Positions 1 to 13,500 of a DNA stretch of 64,000 nt are shown piece by piece. The notes under the pieces are model-generated. The model searched no databases, was not told where the DNA came from, and saw only the letters and a program-made list of their open reading frames with translations. The translations under genes were made by a program, and so were the position numbers. The first letter of the stretch is position 1. The number at the start of each line of letters is the position of its first letter. This DNA is from Vanessa cardui (Eukaryota > Arthropoda > Insecta > Lepidoptera > Nymphalidae): NCBI RefSeq assembly GCF_905220365.1, contig NC_061140.1, positions 8,372,501 through 8,436,500 of the forward strand. Direction: 5' to 3'.

Positions 1-2602
1 AATATGCAAATGAAAGAAATAAACTTATGAATTATGTTAACAGAAGCAAAGTTGTAAGTGATATAACAGATGTAAAGCCTATAGTTGAACCCAGTGATGA
101 AGTTGAATATGAAGTACCGGTAAAGAAAATCAAGCTTGAAATGGATAACAAAGAAACTGAAGATTATATTGAGCCTGAAATAACAGAAATCAAAGTTCTA
201 GAAGGCTTTGAAAATGTCACAGATTCAATACTAAAGTCTAAGAAAAATCCTACCTTGAGACAGTTGAAATTCGCAAATGGAATATTAAAAATAATAAATG
301 AAGTTCAATTTGTTATCGGGTTTCAAACATTAAGCACCTTGGTTTCCAAAGAGATCGATGAGCCACCGATGGATACGAAGGCACTTAAATTATTTGTCCA
401 AAAGTTAGTCAAAGATGGTCAGCTGAAAATTTTGAAAATTAAAAGACCCAAAAACTATAACAAGTTTACGTTTTTAATTTGCTCGCCTAACATCAAAGCC
501 ACAGATTCGATAATAAAAACCAAATACAAAGAAATTTGTTCTAAAACGAAGAAGAATGCCAAACCGAAACATAGCAATCCTTCAGAAATAACAAGACCAT
601 TATCTCAGTTTGTCTATCCAAGATATATGAAAATCCAGAAACTGCATGAATTTATCGCTAAATTGATATACTTCAGTGATACTAAGTTAGACCCGACTTA
701 CCCGCCTGGCTTTGGTTCACTATTCTATATTATACCGGAAATGACTGTTGAATTTGCACTTGGCAATATAAATAATATAGATATATCAGATATTTGTCAT
801 CTTAAATTAGGTGAGGAATCTTACACCACAAAATTACGAGACACGTCAGATCATTTGAGTAGGATTCTGCTACAGTCAAAAAGTCTGCAAAATTCAATAA
901 GGGTCGGTTTAAAAGTTCTTGCGGTTCTTGGACTCGTTCAGTTGATCAATCAACCATCAGCAATCATGAGCAGAGATGGAAGTATCATCACTTATGTCTT
1001 TTACGTCAACCGAAATGCAAAAATAATAGATACATCAGGAAAGTGGCCACGGCATGACGCTGACATGTGTGCATTGGAGAAAACATATTCCTTTAACTCA
1101 ATGGAAGATATTACACATTATTGGAACGAGGTGATCGCTATCAGTTCGAATACAACAATCAATATGCCGAAACGTGAGCGGTATAGATTAGTTCACCCAA
1201 TGCGAAATGAGTGCAATGTAACCGACTATGATAATGGCGAACGGTTCGGAGATGGATTAGGACCGTGCGGTTTTGATTCAAGCATTTTCATGGACATACC
1301 ACGTTTGTGGCGCACCTTCATCTTTAGAAATCCGACAGTACCACAACCACTACCAAAAAAAATCAAACCTAAAAGAATTCGAAAGATAAAGCCCAAACCG
1401 AAAACAGAAGTAACGAAAATTCAAAAGATTAAGAAAGATCGAACTACCGAAAAAGGCCCCGATAGAGTAACGCGCAAGAAAGCAGTAGATTCTCAAATTG
1501 TATGGTCAGAATTTGAAGATAAAATTATTATGATGTGTAAAGCTGCGATTACAATAATGAGTCCAATATCGCAACCTGGTTGTTTAAAGATAAGGAATAC
1601 TGTGGCAAAGGATCTGTTAACTATAAAGGATATTAAGAAAACAGCATCTTATTGCCATAAGAGAGCTCTCACCCTGGAATCAAATTCTGTGCTGACTCAT
1701 GAAAAAGACTGTATCATAAATGAATTAAGACGTCGCCGTAATCTGATAAAAAAATATGAAGGGTTATTGAAGGTTTTGAGGCTCCGTCATCACGCCAACA
1801 TAACTAGATATGTTAATGAAGCTAGACTACCGATGATGGAATTAGTTTGGCTTATATCGCAGATAGAGAAAACAAAACCATTTCTGAAACGAGTACCCTG
1901 TATAGCCATGGATCTAAATGATTTCGATAAAAACTACACTATAACACCGTCATCCGCTAATCGAGCATACAATATGTACAAGACGCCTTTAACGTCTGGA
2001 CCGGAATTTGCAATATTAAAGGAAGCTATTATCTTAAGCATTATGATGTCTATAAAAGAGTTATTAAATACGGAAACAGCGAAAAAAATATATCGAATAT
2101 TCAAGGAATATTCTGAGCCAGTTTTGAGGAGTGCGATAGAACACCTTAGGAAATGTGGCGCGATTGCTGCTAGAGAGAAAATCTTGAACAACCACTTTAA
2201 CAAGATCAACTTTGACGACATAGTCCAGTCGTCGTATAAAATTGCAGCAGTGTACAAGCGAAAGTGGATCAACAGGCTGGAGGCAGAATTTGGAGACAAT
2301 TTAGCAGAAATTATAAACACTGACTTACCTCAAAATGGGTTGAAAGGATCATGTGAACTGAACTGTTTGCTGTGTGAAATGTGCAGTTGTGACGTTTTGG
2401 ACATAATCTCTGACACGATACCCGTGGTCACCGGCTCTGCTGGTTCCCTTATGCAAGAAGAACAAATGAATGTGATTGATATGGAGACGAAGTACAAATT
2501 AAAATCTGGTATGGTCGGTTGGAAGGGTAAAGTTAGTCTGAACAACTTTGCAGAGATTTATAAAAATATAGAATATAAGAGCGTTTTGGAAACCTTGTCT
2601 AG
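1..2602 (+). CDS. GTF3C1: GTF3C1 exon (5' edge truncated by window)
   Basis: The frame is open from the first base. The exon ends at a strong donor (AG|GTAAGT at 2603); the apparent stop codon TAA two bases later belongs to the intron. An exon of this length is unusual but fits a large TFIIIC subunit with few introns at its 3' end. Confidence 0.75.
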
Positions 2603-4524
2603 GTAAGTAATTCGAAGAATATTCTAAGTTTAAGATACTAGTGACACCTTGACCAATAGGCTATTTGGCTGGTTTTTAAAATCCATTTTATATTATTTAG
2701 TAGAAGTTAAGGAACCCAGTAAAAGTTGTGTTTTTTATTTCTAGTACATATTTGCCGAAAAATATAATATAAAAAATTCCATATTTAAATAGCGCACAAA
2801 AACGCTACTTGGACAATATGGCGCAGCAATGGGATCGGTGACGTCACTTTCCTGTATTTTAAGTTTATAAGAAAGTGACTTCATCATAAGCCCGGCCAAT
2901 CAGGAGTGTTTTGTGTCACGTGACAAACGTTTGAAAATTTACAATTTATTTATGGGTTTTTGAATAAATTAAGTATTATTTTCAACTTTCGTTAGTAAAT
3001 AACCATTCTTAAACTCATAATATACACTGATTACAATAATTCACAATTTATTTTTCGCATTGTCAAATAGCCTATTGTCTTCAGTCATTTAATTTACGAC
3101 ATTTTTATATAAGACGTCTCCCAAGTTTACAAAAACAATATTACCAGTGTTGGTATAACTCTTTTGGTATCTTTCGTTATTATATATATTTTTTAATCTT
3201 GAGCCAGAAACAATTATTTGAGAACAGTTATACCTGATTATACTAACGTCAACAATTATAACTCAAAAAATTTACTATATACCTATTTCTTTACTTTGCG
3301 TACTTTCAAGTAAGATTAAATAGAAAGTTAAGATAAAATTGAAGCCTTAACTTTCATCGAAAGATAGTTGTTTCAGTCATCTATGTTTGATATTAGTTTT
3401 TATATTGTTAATAAAATTTTAATTATTGGAAATTATATTAAAAGAAAAAAATACCGTAGATAAATTTATTTTATTCTCGTCTTTCAGGGATACCGTGGTT
3501 AACTTTCCAAATACATGTGATCTCGACACTAATGACGTCATAATATCACATTTACTGGATAAAAGAGAGGGTTACACTTTTTCAGAACTAAAGGTAAGAC
3601 CCTATCTCAACAACAACAACAACAACAGCCTGTAAATTCCCACTGCTGGGCTAAAGGCCTCCTCTCCTTTTGAGGAGAAGGTTTGGAACATATTCCACCA
3701 CGCTGTTCCATTGCGGGTTGGTGGAATACACATGTGGCACAATTTCTATGAAATTTGTCACACGCAGGTTTCCTCGCGATGTTTTCCTTCACCGCTGAGC
3801 ACGAGATGAATTATAAAGTCAAATTAAGCACGTGAATCAGCGGTGCTTGCCTGGGTTTGAACCCGCAATCATCGGTTAAGATGCACGCGTTCTAACCACT
3901 GGGCCATCTCGACACGACCCAATCTCATATCACATATAAATACATGAGAAATAGGAATCAATAATAAAAATTATTAATTTATTTCAGAAAAAACTGTCGA
4001 TGGATCGAGACATTCTGAATGCTAAACTGGAAGACCTCGAAACGAAAACGGTCATAAAACGAGTGGGCATATACGAAAATCGGATAGTTTTAACGAAATA
4101 CTCGAAACGTTATTTATTACAAGTGAGGCCAGACTATTATATAATACCCACACCGTGGATCAATCTAGAAGCAGAGATACAATATGACGTATTCTTCAAA
4201 TGGGCGGGAGTTGTAATGAATAAAGTGTTCGAATGTCCCGGTTGTTCTCTAACGTTTTTGAGTAATAATTTCGAATTTATTACAACTCGAAGTGTGCAAG
4301 ACATTTGCATATATTTGAATAAATGCGAATGTGTCACTCTCCATACCATAGAGAAGAGAGAGATAGATTTATTTTCTGATGATGAACATGTACCAGAGTT
4401 ATTTAATTACATTAAGTATGATTCACCTGATCATATAATCGTATTTCCAGTGAAAAATTCCTTCACAAAATATGCTTACATAAGAAAAAATATGTTAAGC
4501 AAGTTAGAAGTAGCAACTGATTAA
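1..4524 (+). CDS. GTF3C1: General transcription factor 3C polypeptide 1 (TFIIIC largest subunit), C-terminal part
   Basis: Three exons (1-2602, 3488-3593, 3988-4524) join in frame through GT-AG introns and end with TAA. The reading frame is open to the left edge, so the Met at 27 is probably internal and the 5' part of the gene lies outside the window. The visible ~1080 residues are rich in Lys and Ile. They contain winged-helix-like stretches, a basic Lys/Pro linker (about residues 445-490) and a W-S-E-F-E-D segment followed by helices that resembles the part after the linker in TFIIIC220. The last exon has a winged-helix-like region and Cys pairs. In known systems this subunit binds the B box of RNA polymerase III promoters and helps recruit TFIIIB in the nucleus. 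Assignment is from overall resemblance to insect GTF3C1; the family is fast-evolving, so single motifs are weak evidence. Confidence 0.75.
2603..3487 (+). other. GTF3C1 intron, no recognised element
   Basis: AT-rich intron of 885 bp. It holds one CRE-type octamer (2839-2846) and no repeat that recurs elsewhere in the window. Confidence 0.6.
3488..3593 (+). CDS. GTF3C1: GTF3C1 penultimate exon
   Basis: A CTTTCAG acceptor and an AAG|GTAAGA donor flank 106 bp. This restores an Arg codon split across the upstream intron and keeps the frame into the last exon. It encodes a hydrophilic helix-rich segment ending S-E-L-K, the start of a probable winged helix. One CRE-type octamer (3533-3540) is embedded in the coding sequence. 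Confidence 0.75.
3608..3916 (-). mobile_element. tRNA-derived SINE, family A, copy 1 (in GTF3C1 intron)
   Basis: Read on the minus strand the element begins with a tRNA-like head: an A-box-like TGGCCCAGTGGTTAGA and a B-box-like GGGTTCAAACCC about 30 bases later. The body is conserved in five other copies here. It ends in a (TTG)n tail, seen as (CAA)n at 3609-3627 on the plus strand. It fills most of the 394 bp intron between the last two GTF3C1 exons, in antisense orientation. Confidence 0.85.
3988..4524 (+). CDS. GTF3C1: GTF3C1 terminal exon
   Basis: An ATTTCAG acceptor opens 178 codons to TAA at 4522-4524. The first ~60 residues continue the winged-helix-like fold. Later there are Cys residues in a C-P-G-C context and an acidic patch before the C terminus. 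Confidence 0.75.
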   Translation, partial: KKLSMDRDILNAKLEDLETKTVIKRVGIYENRIVLTKYSKRYLLQVRPDYYIIPTPWINLEAEIQYDVFFKWAGVVMNKVFECPGCSLTFLSNNFEFITTRSVQDICIYLNKCECVTLHTIEKREIDLFSDDEHVPELFNYIKYDSPDHIIVFPVKNSFTKYAYIRKNMLSKLEVATD

Positions 4525-4602
4525 TTGAATTTTATATTTATACAAACTAATTACTTCCCAAAAAGTATCTAATACATATAAATGGGATCGATAAGGAGGA
4601 AT

Positions 4603-4608
4603 AATAAA
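4603..4608 (+). promoter_or_regulatory. Candidate polyadenylation signal of GTF3C1
   Basis: AATAAA lies 79 bases after the GTF3C1 stop, a normal spacing for a short 3' UTR; a related AATAAAA follows about 15 bases later. Confidence 0.5.
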
Positions 4609-4816
4609 CAAATGTTAATAATAAAATTATTTCTTTTATTTGACTTACATTGGGATAGATTTTCGCATAAACCCTAAAAAAATATGCATGTAATAAAATT
4701 GGAGTGTCTGTTTGTAATATTAAAATAGCCCTTTTCTACTCAATGCATATACATATATTTATACACGGTACATATACCAAAATAACATTTTTTAAAATTT
4801 TTGTCGATCTGTGCAT

Positions 4817-4965
4817 CTATTTGTTCCGGCTAATCTCTGGAACGGCTAGACCGATTTTGACGGGACTTTCATTGGCAGATAACAGATATTATAATAAGGA
4901 ATAACTTAGTCTACAATACTTTTTTTTTAAATTCAAACGCGTACAAGGTCGCGGGCACAGCTAGT
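4817..4965 (+). mobile_element. Helitron-like 3' end fragment
   Basis: The segment ends GCGGGCACAG followed by CTAGT, the CTRR-T type terminus of Helitrons, and resembles common lepidopteran non-autonomous Helitrons. No 5' TC end was located, so the left boundary is approximate. Confidence 0.4.
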
Positions 4966-5862
4966 ACGATATGTAATACTATGTCTATGGATGCTGAGAC
5001 ACAAATATCTTAAATTTAAGAAATACCTTAGATTATTCTTTTTAATAAACAGAAATATCAAACAAGAAATACTCCCAAGACTAGGAGGCCACACACTTAC
5101 TAATATATACTTGTAATGCTTATTGGTTCAGAAGGTAGGTTAAGTCAATAAGTGTATCTTCGGTAATTGAAATTTTATAGAAGTAAAACCGGAAGTAATT
5201 AATTATTTTACATAAAAAATTAAACTTCTACTTCTCTAAAATCGGATGCATAGTCGACATTCCAATCTACATAACATAGATTATTTCGTATAGCTCAGTA
5301 TAAATAGCAGTATTCGTAAATTAGTTCCAAGTGCCTGAGATAGTATTCAATACATGTTAGAATACACAACTCGATATCTAAAACAACGAATGTTCAAAAA
5401 CAATATACAAATCATATTCACTTGACTTTGTTTAAAGTGTACAATACTAGTTTATTTTTACATATAATCCCATTTGGTTATTAAACCCATTACATTAATA
5501 GTTGTTGATAATTTTAAACTATGTATCAGCAAATAAGGAATAATTTGAACTAAAAAACAAATTAACTACATAGCTTATAAAGTTGTTCAACAAAAATGGT
5601 CCCAAATATGAACCTTGTGGGACACTGGAAAATTATACAAAATAATTAACAATTACGACTTAAGAGCTATCATCCAACAAAACTGTAAACCACGCATATA
5701 TTTAACATAATCAGTAGAATAGCGTCTTTTACATCATATAACGCTTTACATAAATGTTTATATTGATTACAATAATGTTTATCAAAATATTATATAATTT
5801 TGCCGATGATACAGATAATTTCGCAACATGAGATTGCTACTTACCATTTTGACAAACTCAAA

Positions 5863-6320
5863 CTCAAACTTAAATAACTTTATTCAATATAGAAGTATTA
5901 CACTTTCTTATTGATGGTCAATTGAAACAGTACCACCGGTTCGGAAAAGAAAATACCCTGACCTGAGCAGAACCGGCGAAAGAAACTCAGCGGGTTTTTG
6001 TTTTGTCTCATATATTACATAAACAATTTAATATGAAATGAAATAGCCAGGAGCCTACCGTTTCATTCCCAATGTCTGTTATCGATCATAAAATCAATAA
6101 TTACCATTTGCACACAAGCGTTCCTTAATAATTTATTTAAATTTGTCAACAGAGGCATTTTGAACGCTTTCTGGGATCCTGTTGTAAAACCGTATACATT
6201 GCCTCACTCGAAAGTTACTGACTATGTTGAACGATTCTTTAGCTCCTAGGTTATAGATTGCGCGAATAGCCCTCTTCTGCAGCACAAATATAGTATGGAT
6301 AGCGGCTGCGTATATCATAT
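5863..6320 (-). mobile_element. LINE (non-LTR retrotransposon) 3' fragment, copy 1
   Basis: On the minus strand, 6318-6133 encodes a degraded reverse-transcriptase C-terminal stretch with the Q-K-R-A-I-R-A-I-Y signature typical of jockey/CR1-type LINEs. It is followed by a 3' UTR-like tail that ends in TTTGAGTTTGAG-type repeats. The 5' end is lost. Two further copies (15450-15890 and 21011-21349) share the same tail. Confidence 0.7.
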
Positions 6321-7303
6321 TTAAATTAATATGTTATGTTATGTATGTAACATTGTCATATATCATACCCCCTTTAATTAATTCAGACTATAGACGTGAC
6401 AAGAACGAATTCAATATTTTTGTTACATATGTTAAAAACAACAATATAGAACTTAAACACTTTAGACAATAAATTTTAACAGAAATATTGGTTCTTTGCT
6501 AGAAGACTAATAATATAGATTTATTGAAGACTGAAATGAAGATTATTTTCAATTTTTGCGTAAATTTTGGATAATTATACTCCTAATTACGTAACTTTAA
6601 ATGTAAGCTCATAATACGACTGAATTTTCTACACAAATTTATTTTCTATCAAATTAAACATTTTTTTTTTGAGATTAATACATAAATAAAAGAAGTTTGT
6701 AAAATTTTTAAACAAAACATTAAAATATTACATAAAACAATCATAAGTATTACAAAAACAACGTATTATGCTAAAAAAAAATGTTTATCTTATTTTTTAA
6801 TTCATTTAATATAGTTAATTAAGGATAAAGTTAATTTATGTAACAGCTATAAATTATGTATCTTTATCGTTTTTTTTTTTTCTTTTTGTGCATCTGTCCT
6901 TAGTCTATGCCTTTATAATTTTTATATGGCAATGCAAATTGAAAACTAGGCGACCGATTAGTAGTCTAGAGAAGTAGGGCAATCCAGATTTCGCCATTTT
7001 TACTTTTCAGTGAAAGGAGATTTTATAATTGTCAGGCTGGAGGGCGACGAATATTTTGAGAAAAGTGTGTCATTACATTTAACTATTCGTAGTCAGAATT
7101 ATTTATTTTAAAAGTATCAGTTAATAGTGTGGTTTTGTTTATTACTAACGTTTGTATGTAGTGCTACTTCCCCATCGTAATATTGCTCGTTGGTGTGTCG
7201 CTTAGCTAATTCAATGGCTATGATATCAAAGTTTTAATTTGGTGAGTCGCTTGACGTTCCCTAAGGGGCATAGTAACGAAGAAGCAAAGCGACGCGGTTA
7301 GAG
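6321..7303. other. Intergenic DNA upstream of the PKA regulatory subunit gene
   Basis: Very AT-rich with poly-T runs. Roughly the last 350 bases are less AT-rich and should contain the promoter and 5' UTR of the PKA regulatory gene. No TATA box or initiator can be assigned with confidence. Confidence 0.4.
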
Positions 7304-7517
7304 ATGAGCAGGCCTCAAGGTGGACGGATCCAAGTCCCGGATGACCTCAGAGAAATCCTATTGGAATTCACCATAAGTTATTTATTGGAACAACCGGGAG
7401 ACGTTATTAACTACGCGGTCGAGTTCTTCACGAGGTTACAGAATAACAGAACGACGACGATAGTGCGGGGCCCATCCGCAGGCACTCCTGATGAATCTAT
7501 AATATCAGATGAAGAAG
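7304..7517 (+). CDS. Pka-R2: Pka-R2 exon 1 (dimerisation/docking domain)
   Basis: It encodes residues 1-71 plus the first base of codon 72. The hydrophobic D/D helices are followed by a Ser/Thr-rich linker and an acidic S-D-E-E. The donor is G|GTACAT. Confidence 0.9.
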
Positions 7518-10500
7518 GTACATTTTTCTCTATATCTCTCTATAATAATCTCCCCCGACCATACGACGTCGAAAGGTTAGTTAATGAGGCTGTTATAGTG
7601 TGATCATAATGTCATTTCCATATGAATGAACTGAATACTTAATTTTAAATACATACTCATGAAACTGTTGCAACAAGATACTATTTTATATAAACTATAA
7701 ATTTTCTTGTACAATCTGTTGCACTATTGATTTTTCAGATTGTCTATACATGTGATACTCAATATACATTTTTGTGTTTAAAAACACACACATACTAATT
7801 GCATTTCACTTGAGAAACAAATTAACATTAGTTTTTGAGAATGAGAGAAGAGATTACCAGATACAACCTCAATCACTGTAGTAAACTATAAATACTAATG
7901 CAAACCACATTTAAACATGTTTTTCTTCCAAATCAATAATATTTCAAGACCAGAATTGATGTAGTCCTTTTATCACTTATGTGGTTATAAAATTATCATA
8001 CATTTATCATATTATGTAGTTGATTGCTTTTAGATGCTATTGCAATATGGCTACATTTTATGCGATTGCCAAAATAAAATATGAAATAATGTTTAGAAAT
8101 CGTTTTTTTTTTTGGCATAAGCTTTAAAATATTATTAATAGCACTTTTTTATATTAGTGATATATAATATTAATATTTAATAATGTAGTCACAAAATTGA
8201 CTGATAATGACATAAACTTCTAAACAATAATAAAAATATTTTAAATTTCACAAACAAATATTATTTTAATATTTGTTATATGTCTTTTAACATCTATTTA
8301 ATGTCTATTTTCTTACAAATTACTTCGAAAAACTATTCCGAATAATTGGCACCGTGCCACAAACAATTAGTTCAATGATATTTGGGTTTATACTGAAAAT
8401 TGACATAAAATGTTGTTGCCAAATAGTCTTTCATTAATCTCTTGCCCAAAAATAATAATATAATTATTTGGATAGTCCAAGCTTGTGGATAAACAATAAT
8501 TTTAATCAATAGTTGTTTTAAATTACTATTACAAAAACAGGTATAAAATTTAAACAAATCTCGAAGGTTTTTGATCTTGTTTTGTTATGATGTAGTGTTA
8601 TCTTGCAATTTTTCTATTTTACTGTACGGTGATCTCATTTATTTGTTTATTTTCAAACACTTTGAAGTTTTGAGATTATAAGCTTAAATTTTTTTTCGTC
8701 CACAACTCACTTCAACGTGAGACGGAACAGGTGTGGCCTTTTGAAAATGTTACATACAATTACAAATAACAAGTGTTGACGTATAATGAAAATTACCAAT
8801 AAACGGGCCTTGGAATTTAATTAAGTAAAAATCACTGTAAACAGATGTGAACTTTGATTATGTCATATTATATAACCAATATAAAGATGTGCTTTTGATT
8901 ACTTATTGATTTTACATAGTGTGATTCACATATATGTTACGATAAATGAAATTAGTTACAATTTGGGAATAGAAAGGTATCAGCAAAGATTTCATACATG
9001 GTAACGAAGCACACATACTTTAGGCAGGCTGCCAGTGCAAATGTAAACAAATAAATCATAGTCTCAATGTTACTCTTCCATATCATATTCCATTTGTAAA
9101 GCTAACATTTTGATAAATCTTGTTTGTGACTGTTTCTAATTATCAAAAATTCACTAATTTCAATTCAATATTGACTTCATATGTGAATGTAATATTACCT
9201 TTTTAGAGGTGATACTTGGTTACAAAATTGTCAAGTGGAATATATAAAGACAAGACAAGACTCAGGGCTAGTGTAATTATGCAATAGCTGTATAATAGTT
9301 CACATCCTGTATTGCACTAAGTAGGTTACATAGGAACATGTTTTTTTAAAAATTTTAAATACACAGAACATGTTATTTGAAGAGTGATATTTCGTACCGA
9401 AAAATAATTAAATCAATTTATTATCTCTATTAACACAAGCTATAAATTACAAAAAGGAAATATATTAATACTTATTTAAACTGCAATTTCCATGTTACGT
9501 CTTACAATGCCAAGGTCGATTTTGGTCGTTACCATTGTGCTAGTAACTAGTGCAATTAAAATGAAATTAGTTTGTCTATTATTAGAAAGTGTTCCATATT
9601 TGAAATTCATTTCGCTTATGTGAGGTGTGTTTGTACAGAGCCGCCAGTGGCGCGCTTCAACAATCGACGTAAGTCGGTATTTGCTGAGACCTATGATCCA
9701 GAGGAGGATGATTCTGATGAGGGAGCACCGGCCGTGTTCCCGAAGTCGGACGCGCAACGCGCTCGTCTGGCCGAGGCAGTCCGTGGCATTTTGTTATTCC
9801 GTTCGCTCGATGCACAACAAATGCAGCAGGTTTGACATTACTTTATGTACATATTATAAAGCAGAGTTCTTATAAATACTCAAAATTAACTTTACCTATT
9901 TTTTTATCACTTCGTGTTATCAAAAATTCCGCCGTCATGCGTGTTCAGAAAATGTACTAGTTACACTACAACCATAAAGTAATAATAAATTATCATGAAT
10001 CAATTGTAAAATTAGTAATATCAATATATTTAATCATCAAACAATCAATATAGAAGTATAAGCGGTCCGTGCCGTCTTCGCACGGGTGGATATAAGATTT
10101 TCTTATATTTTTTTTGTTATTTTCTTTTTATACTTACTAACCTTTACAAACGAATTTGTTCATCGTTTTTTTTTTTTTTATTTAAGTAACGTAATTTACT
10201 TTTACGGCAGTGAGATTATTTTTTATTTCTATGACTTATTAAATAGCCGATCGGAATTATTATAATTTTGGTCGATACTTCTATTAACTTTTTAAACATT
10301 TTCATCTATACCTTATGTCACTTAATTTTAAATACTTTTTTTATTTGTTAAGGTTGTCTTATCAGATAGCTCGGTTTTGTTTGTAAATATTATGTATGTC
10401 CGTGATTGTTTTTCTTTACTATATTTTTATGATATCAACTTCAAATGAGTGTCATCCAACGCATAAATGCATAATAGGTTTAATTACTTTAAAATTTTCA

Positions 10501-13500
10501 CTAAAAAAATGAATTTTGTCGCTGTAAATTGTCAGTGCGTGCGGACCAAGCAATATATAACTTATTTCTAACTATTAACCCGCCCCGGCTTCGCACGGGT
10601 GCAATATTCATACTAAATATACTACAGAATTTGTTTATTTACGACATCTCATTACAAACTTCTAAAAATATCAATGTTTCCTTACTATATCGTCCATGTA
10701 TTATATACAAAAACCTTCCTCTCGAATCACTCTATCTATTAAAAAAACCGCAATAAAATCCGTTGCGTAATTTTAAAGATTTAAGCATAGAAAAGGATAT
10801 AGGGACAGAGAAAGTGACTTTGTTTTACACTATTATATTTATTTGTGACAAGGATGGATTCGAATCGATGTATTTCGTTTTAATATCATTCTTTTTTTCG
10901 TAAAAATGGTACAAGTTTGTCTATTTGGTCAATCTATCGTTCTAGTTAGCTTGTGATGACGGTTGACGAGCATTGACAAATGGCAATGTAGTTTATTCGC
11001 TCGCACTTCACTTTAAATTATGACGAACGATCACAGCCATAGAACCATAGAGAGAAAACAATAATGGCGTCCACTACGTGCCATTACGGTGTCCATCATA
11101 TATAATCTGAGAAAGGACATATGTAAATCTTTATTATTTTTTCCATTCATTCATTTAAAGTTGAATTTTCTATTAATATTTTTCCTTTTTTATTTGCAAT
11201 TGTTTTTTATCTGAGATATTAATAATGGTTATATTAACAATAATGGCGTCCACTACGTGCCATTACGGTATCCATCATATATAATCTGAGAAAGGACATA
11301 TCATTATTACTTTTTTCCATTCATTTATTTGAAGTAGAATTTTCTCTTAATATTTTTCCTTTTTTTTATTTGCAATTGTTTTTTTATCTGAGATATTAAT
11401 AATCGTTATGCTAACACGTCACCCTAAACTGGAGGATGGCAATACTTTTCGAACTAAAAATGTCGGTTTTCGCTTGGGTTCATGTTCATCGCGCCCGTTG
11501 AGAATAGGGCTCAGTGTAATCATGTATGAACAACTTTTGCATGCATAATGTAGGTGTAGTTATCGACGTAAGGTGAAGCGAATATGTGTGTTCATTTTAA
11601 ATTAACGAAAACGTGTCACTAAGTTTTCCTTAATCCTTCGAAATTATTTACTCTAAAACACTTACCTTGATCGGGTAATATGAATTTTGTGTTTTATTTA
11701 TTCGCACTTGAAATTGAATTTAACATATCTTTTTATATGATGGCGATTTAGGTTCAGAAAGAGACTTGCTTTGTTAAGTTCAAACTTTTATTAATTATGA
11801 TATTATTTAAATAGTAAATTGAAAGAAAAAAAAAAGATTTTTGATTTTGAAAACTAATATGCTTTTAAACCTCTAACGGTTCTTAGTTAAACACAGATTT
11901 CTAGCATTCGTTCATCATTGGTTTAACATTCGAAAGAAAAAGACCTCAACGCTTATTATTATTTAATTTAAGGGATGATTATCCATTAAAAAACAGTAAT
12001 GGGTAAAGCAACAACCAAAAACGTCAAATAAATAAAGATTTTTAGTTATATAACACGAATAAAAATGTATATATTTGTATAAATTGTTAGGTACTAGATG
12101 CGATGTTTGAGAAGCGCTCAGTGCCCGGCGAGTACGTTATTCGACAAGGCGACGACGGCGACAATTTCTACGTCATCGAGAATGGAGTGTTCGACGTACT
12201 AGTTACCGGGGACGATGGCGTTGAAAAGGTACATTATTCAGTTTATTTTTAGTGAGAAGCTCCTGGTACTTTGAACTTATATGAAATAATATATAGATTA
12301 TATATTTAATTATTTGAATAGGAACTCTTTTGTTAAATATACTTTTTCTGGAATCATATTGTACTTTAAAATAAATTTAATATAACCAAAACATTCCATG
12401 AAATATTAGTATATGTGATAATAATCCCTACGTATACAAATATAATATACGATGGATGTATATTATTTACAAAATTAAGAATAATCGAATTCTGGAAGGA
12501 ACAACAACTAGGAAAGCCTGTTAGGCCTCTAGTACTGCGCCTGATCATTCACAAGTCGCTTCTCATTGGACCAAATGTGAGGGCATCGTGCCTGTATTTA
12601 AAGTAACAGCCTGTAAATTCCCACTGCTGGGCTAAAGGCCTCCTCTCCCTTTGAGGAGAAGGTTTGGAACATATTCCATCACGCTGTTCTAATGCGGGTT
12701 GGTGGAATACACATGTGGCAGAATTTCAATGAAATTTGTCACATGCAGGTTTCCTCGCGATGTTTTCCTTCACCTCTGAGCACGAGATGAATTATAAAGA
12801 CAAATTAAGCACATGAATCAGCGGTGCTTGCCTGGGTTTGAACCCGCAATCATCGGTTAAGATGCGCGTGTTCTAACCACTGGGCCATCTCGACTCTGCC
12901 TGTATTTGTCGCCGGCTTCAACTCGACTTGTCTGTAAAATTAAGCAATCTTTGCAAATGTATGCGAAACGAACGGAGACTGATCAGACGCGGGCTGATGA
13001 CTACGTGCCCTTAGAGGTGCAGGTCATTGTGAGTCTATGTACCCTTAGAGGTGCAGGTCATTGTGAGTCTATGTACCCTTAGAGGTGCAGGTCATTGCAA
13101 GCGAGGGTGAGTAGTAAGTAAGGGGGGTGGTCGTGTCGCAGGCGGTGCACACGTACGAGGGTTCGGGCTCGTTCGGCGAGCTGGCGCTGATGTACAACAT
13201 GCCGCGCGCGGCGTCCGTGCGCGCGCAGTCGGCCGGCGCGCTGTGGGCCATGGACCGCCACACCTTCCGCCGGATCCTGCTCAAGAGCGCCTTCAAGAAG
13301 CGCAAGCTCTACGAGGAGCTTCTCGACAAGGTGCCCATGCTGAAGGCGCTCCAGGTATGACGTCACCCACCTCTATAGCCTATATAGCCTATACTGTATT
13401 TGTAAGGATTCCTTCCAGTCGGTACTAAAATATACTGTTAAATTATACCATAGTAATCAATGATATAGTCGAGAACAATGATGTTGAAATAAACAGATAT

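Noticed and set aside
1934..2545. Minus-strand open frames inside the first GTF3C1 exon
   Set aside because: Shadows of the coding strand; no start context, no splice partner, no recognisable domain.
3608..3916. tRNA gene suggested by A- and B-box-like motifs
   Set aside because: The motifs belong to a dispersed element with a fixed ~290 bp body and TTG tail; no cloverleaf with a proper acceptor stem is visible. The same applies to the other SINE copies.
13003..13100. CRISPR-like array of three evenly spaced repeats
   Set aside because: The units are contiguous, without distinct spacers, in a eukaryotic intron.
13069..13428. Alternative open frames over PKA exon 4
   Set aside because: They arise from the high GC content of the exon; the exon 4 frame is fixed by the CNB domain and by both splice junctions.
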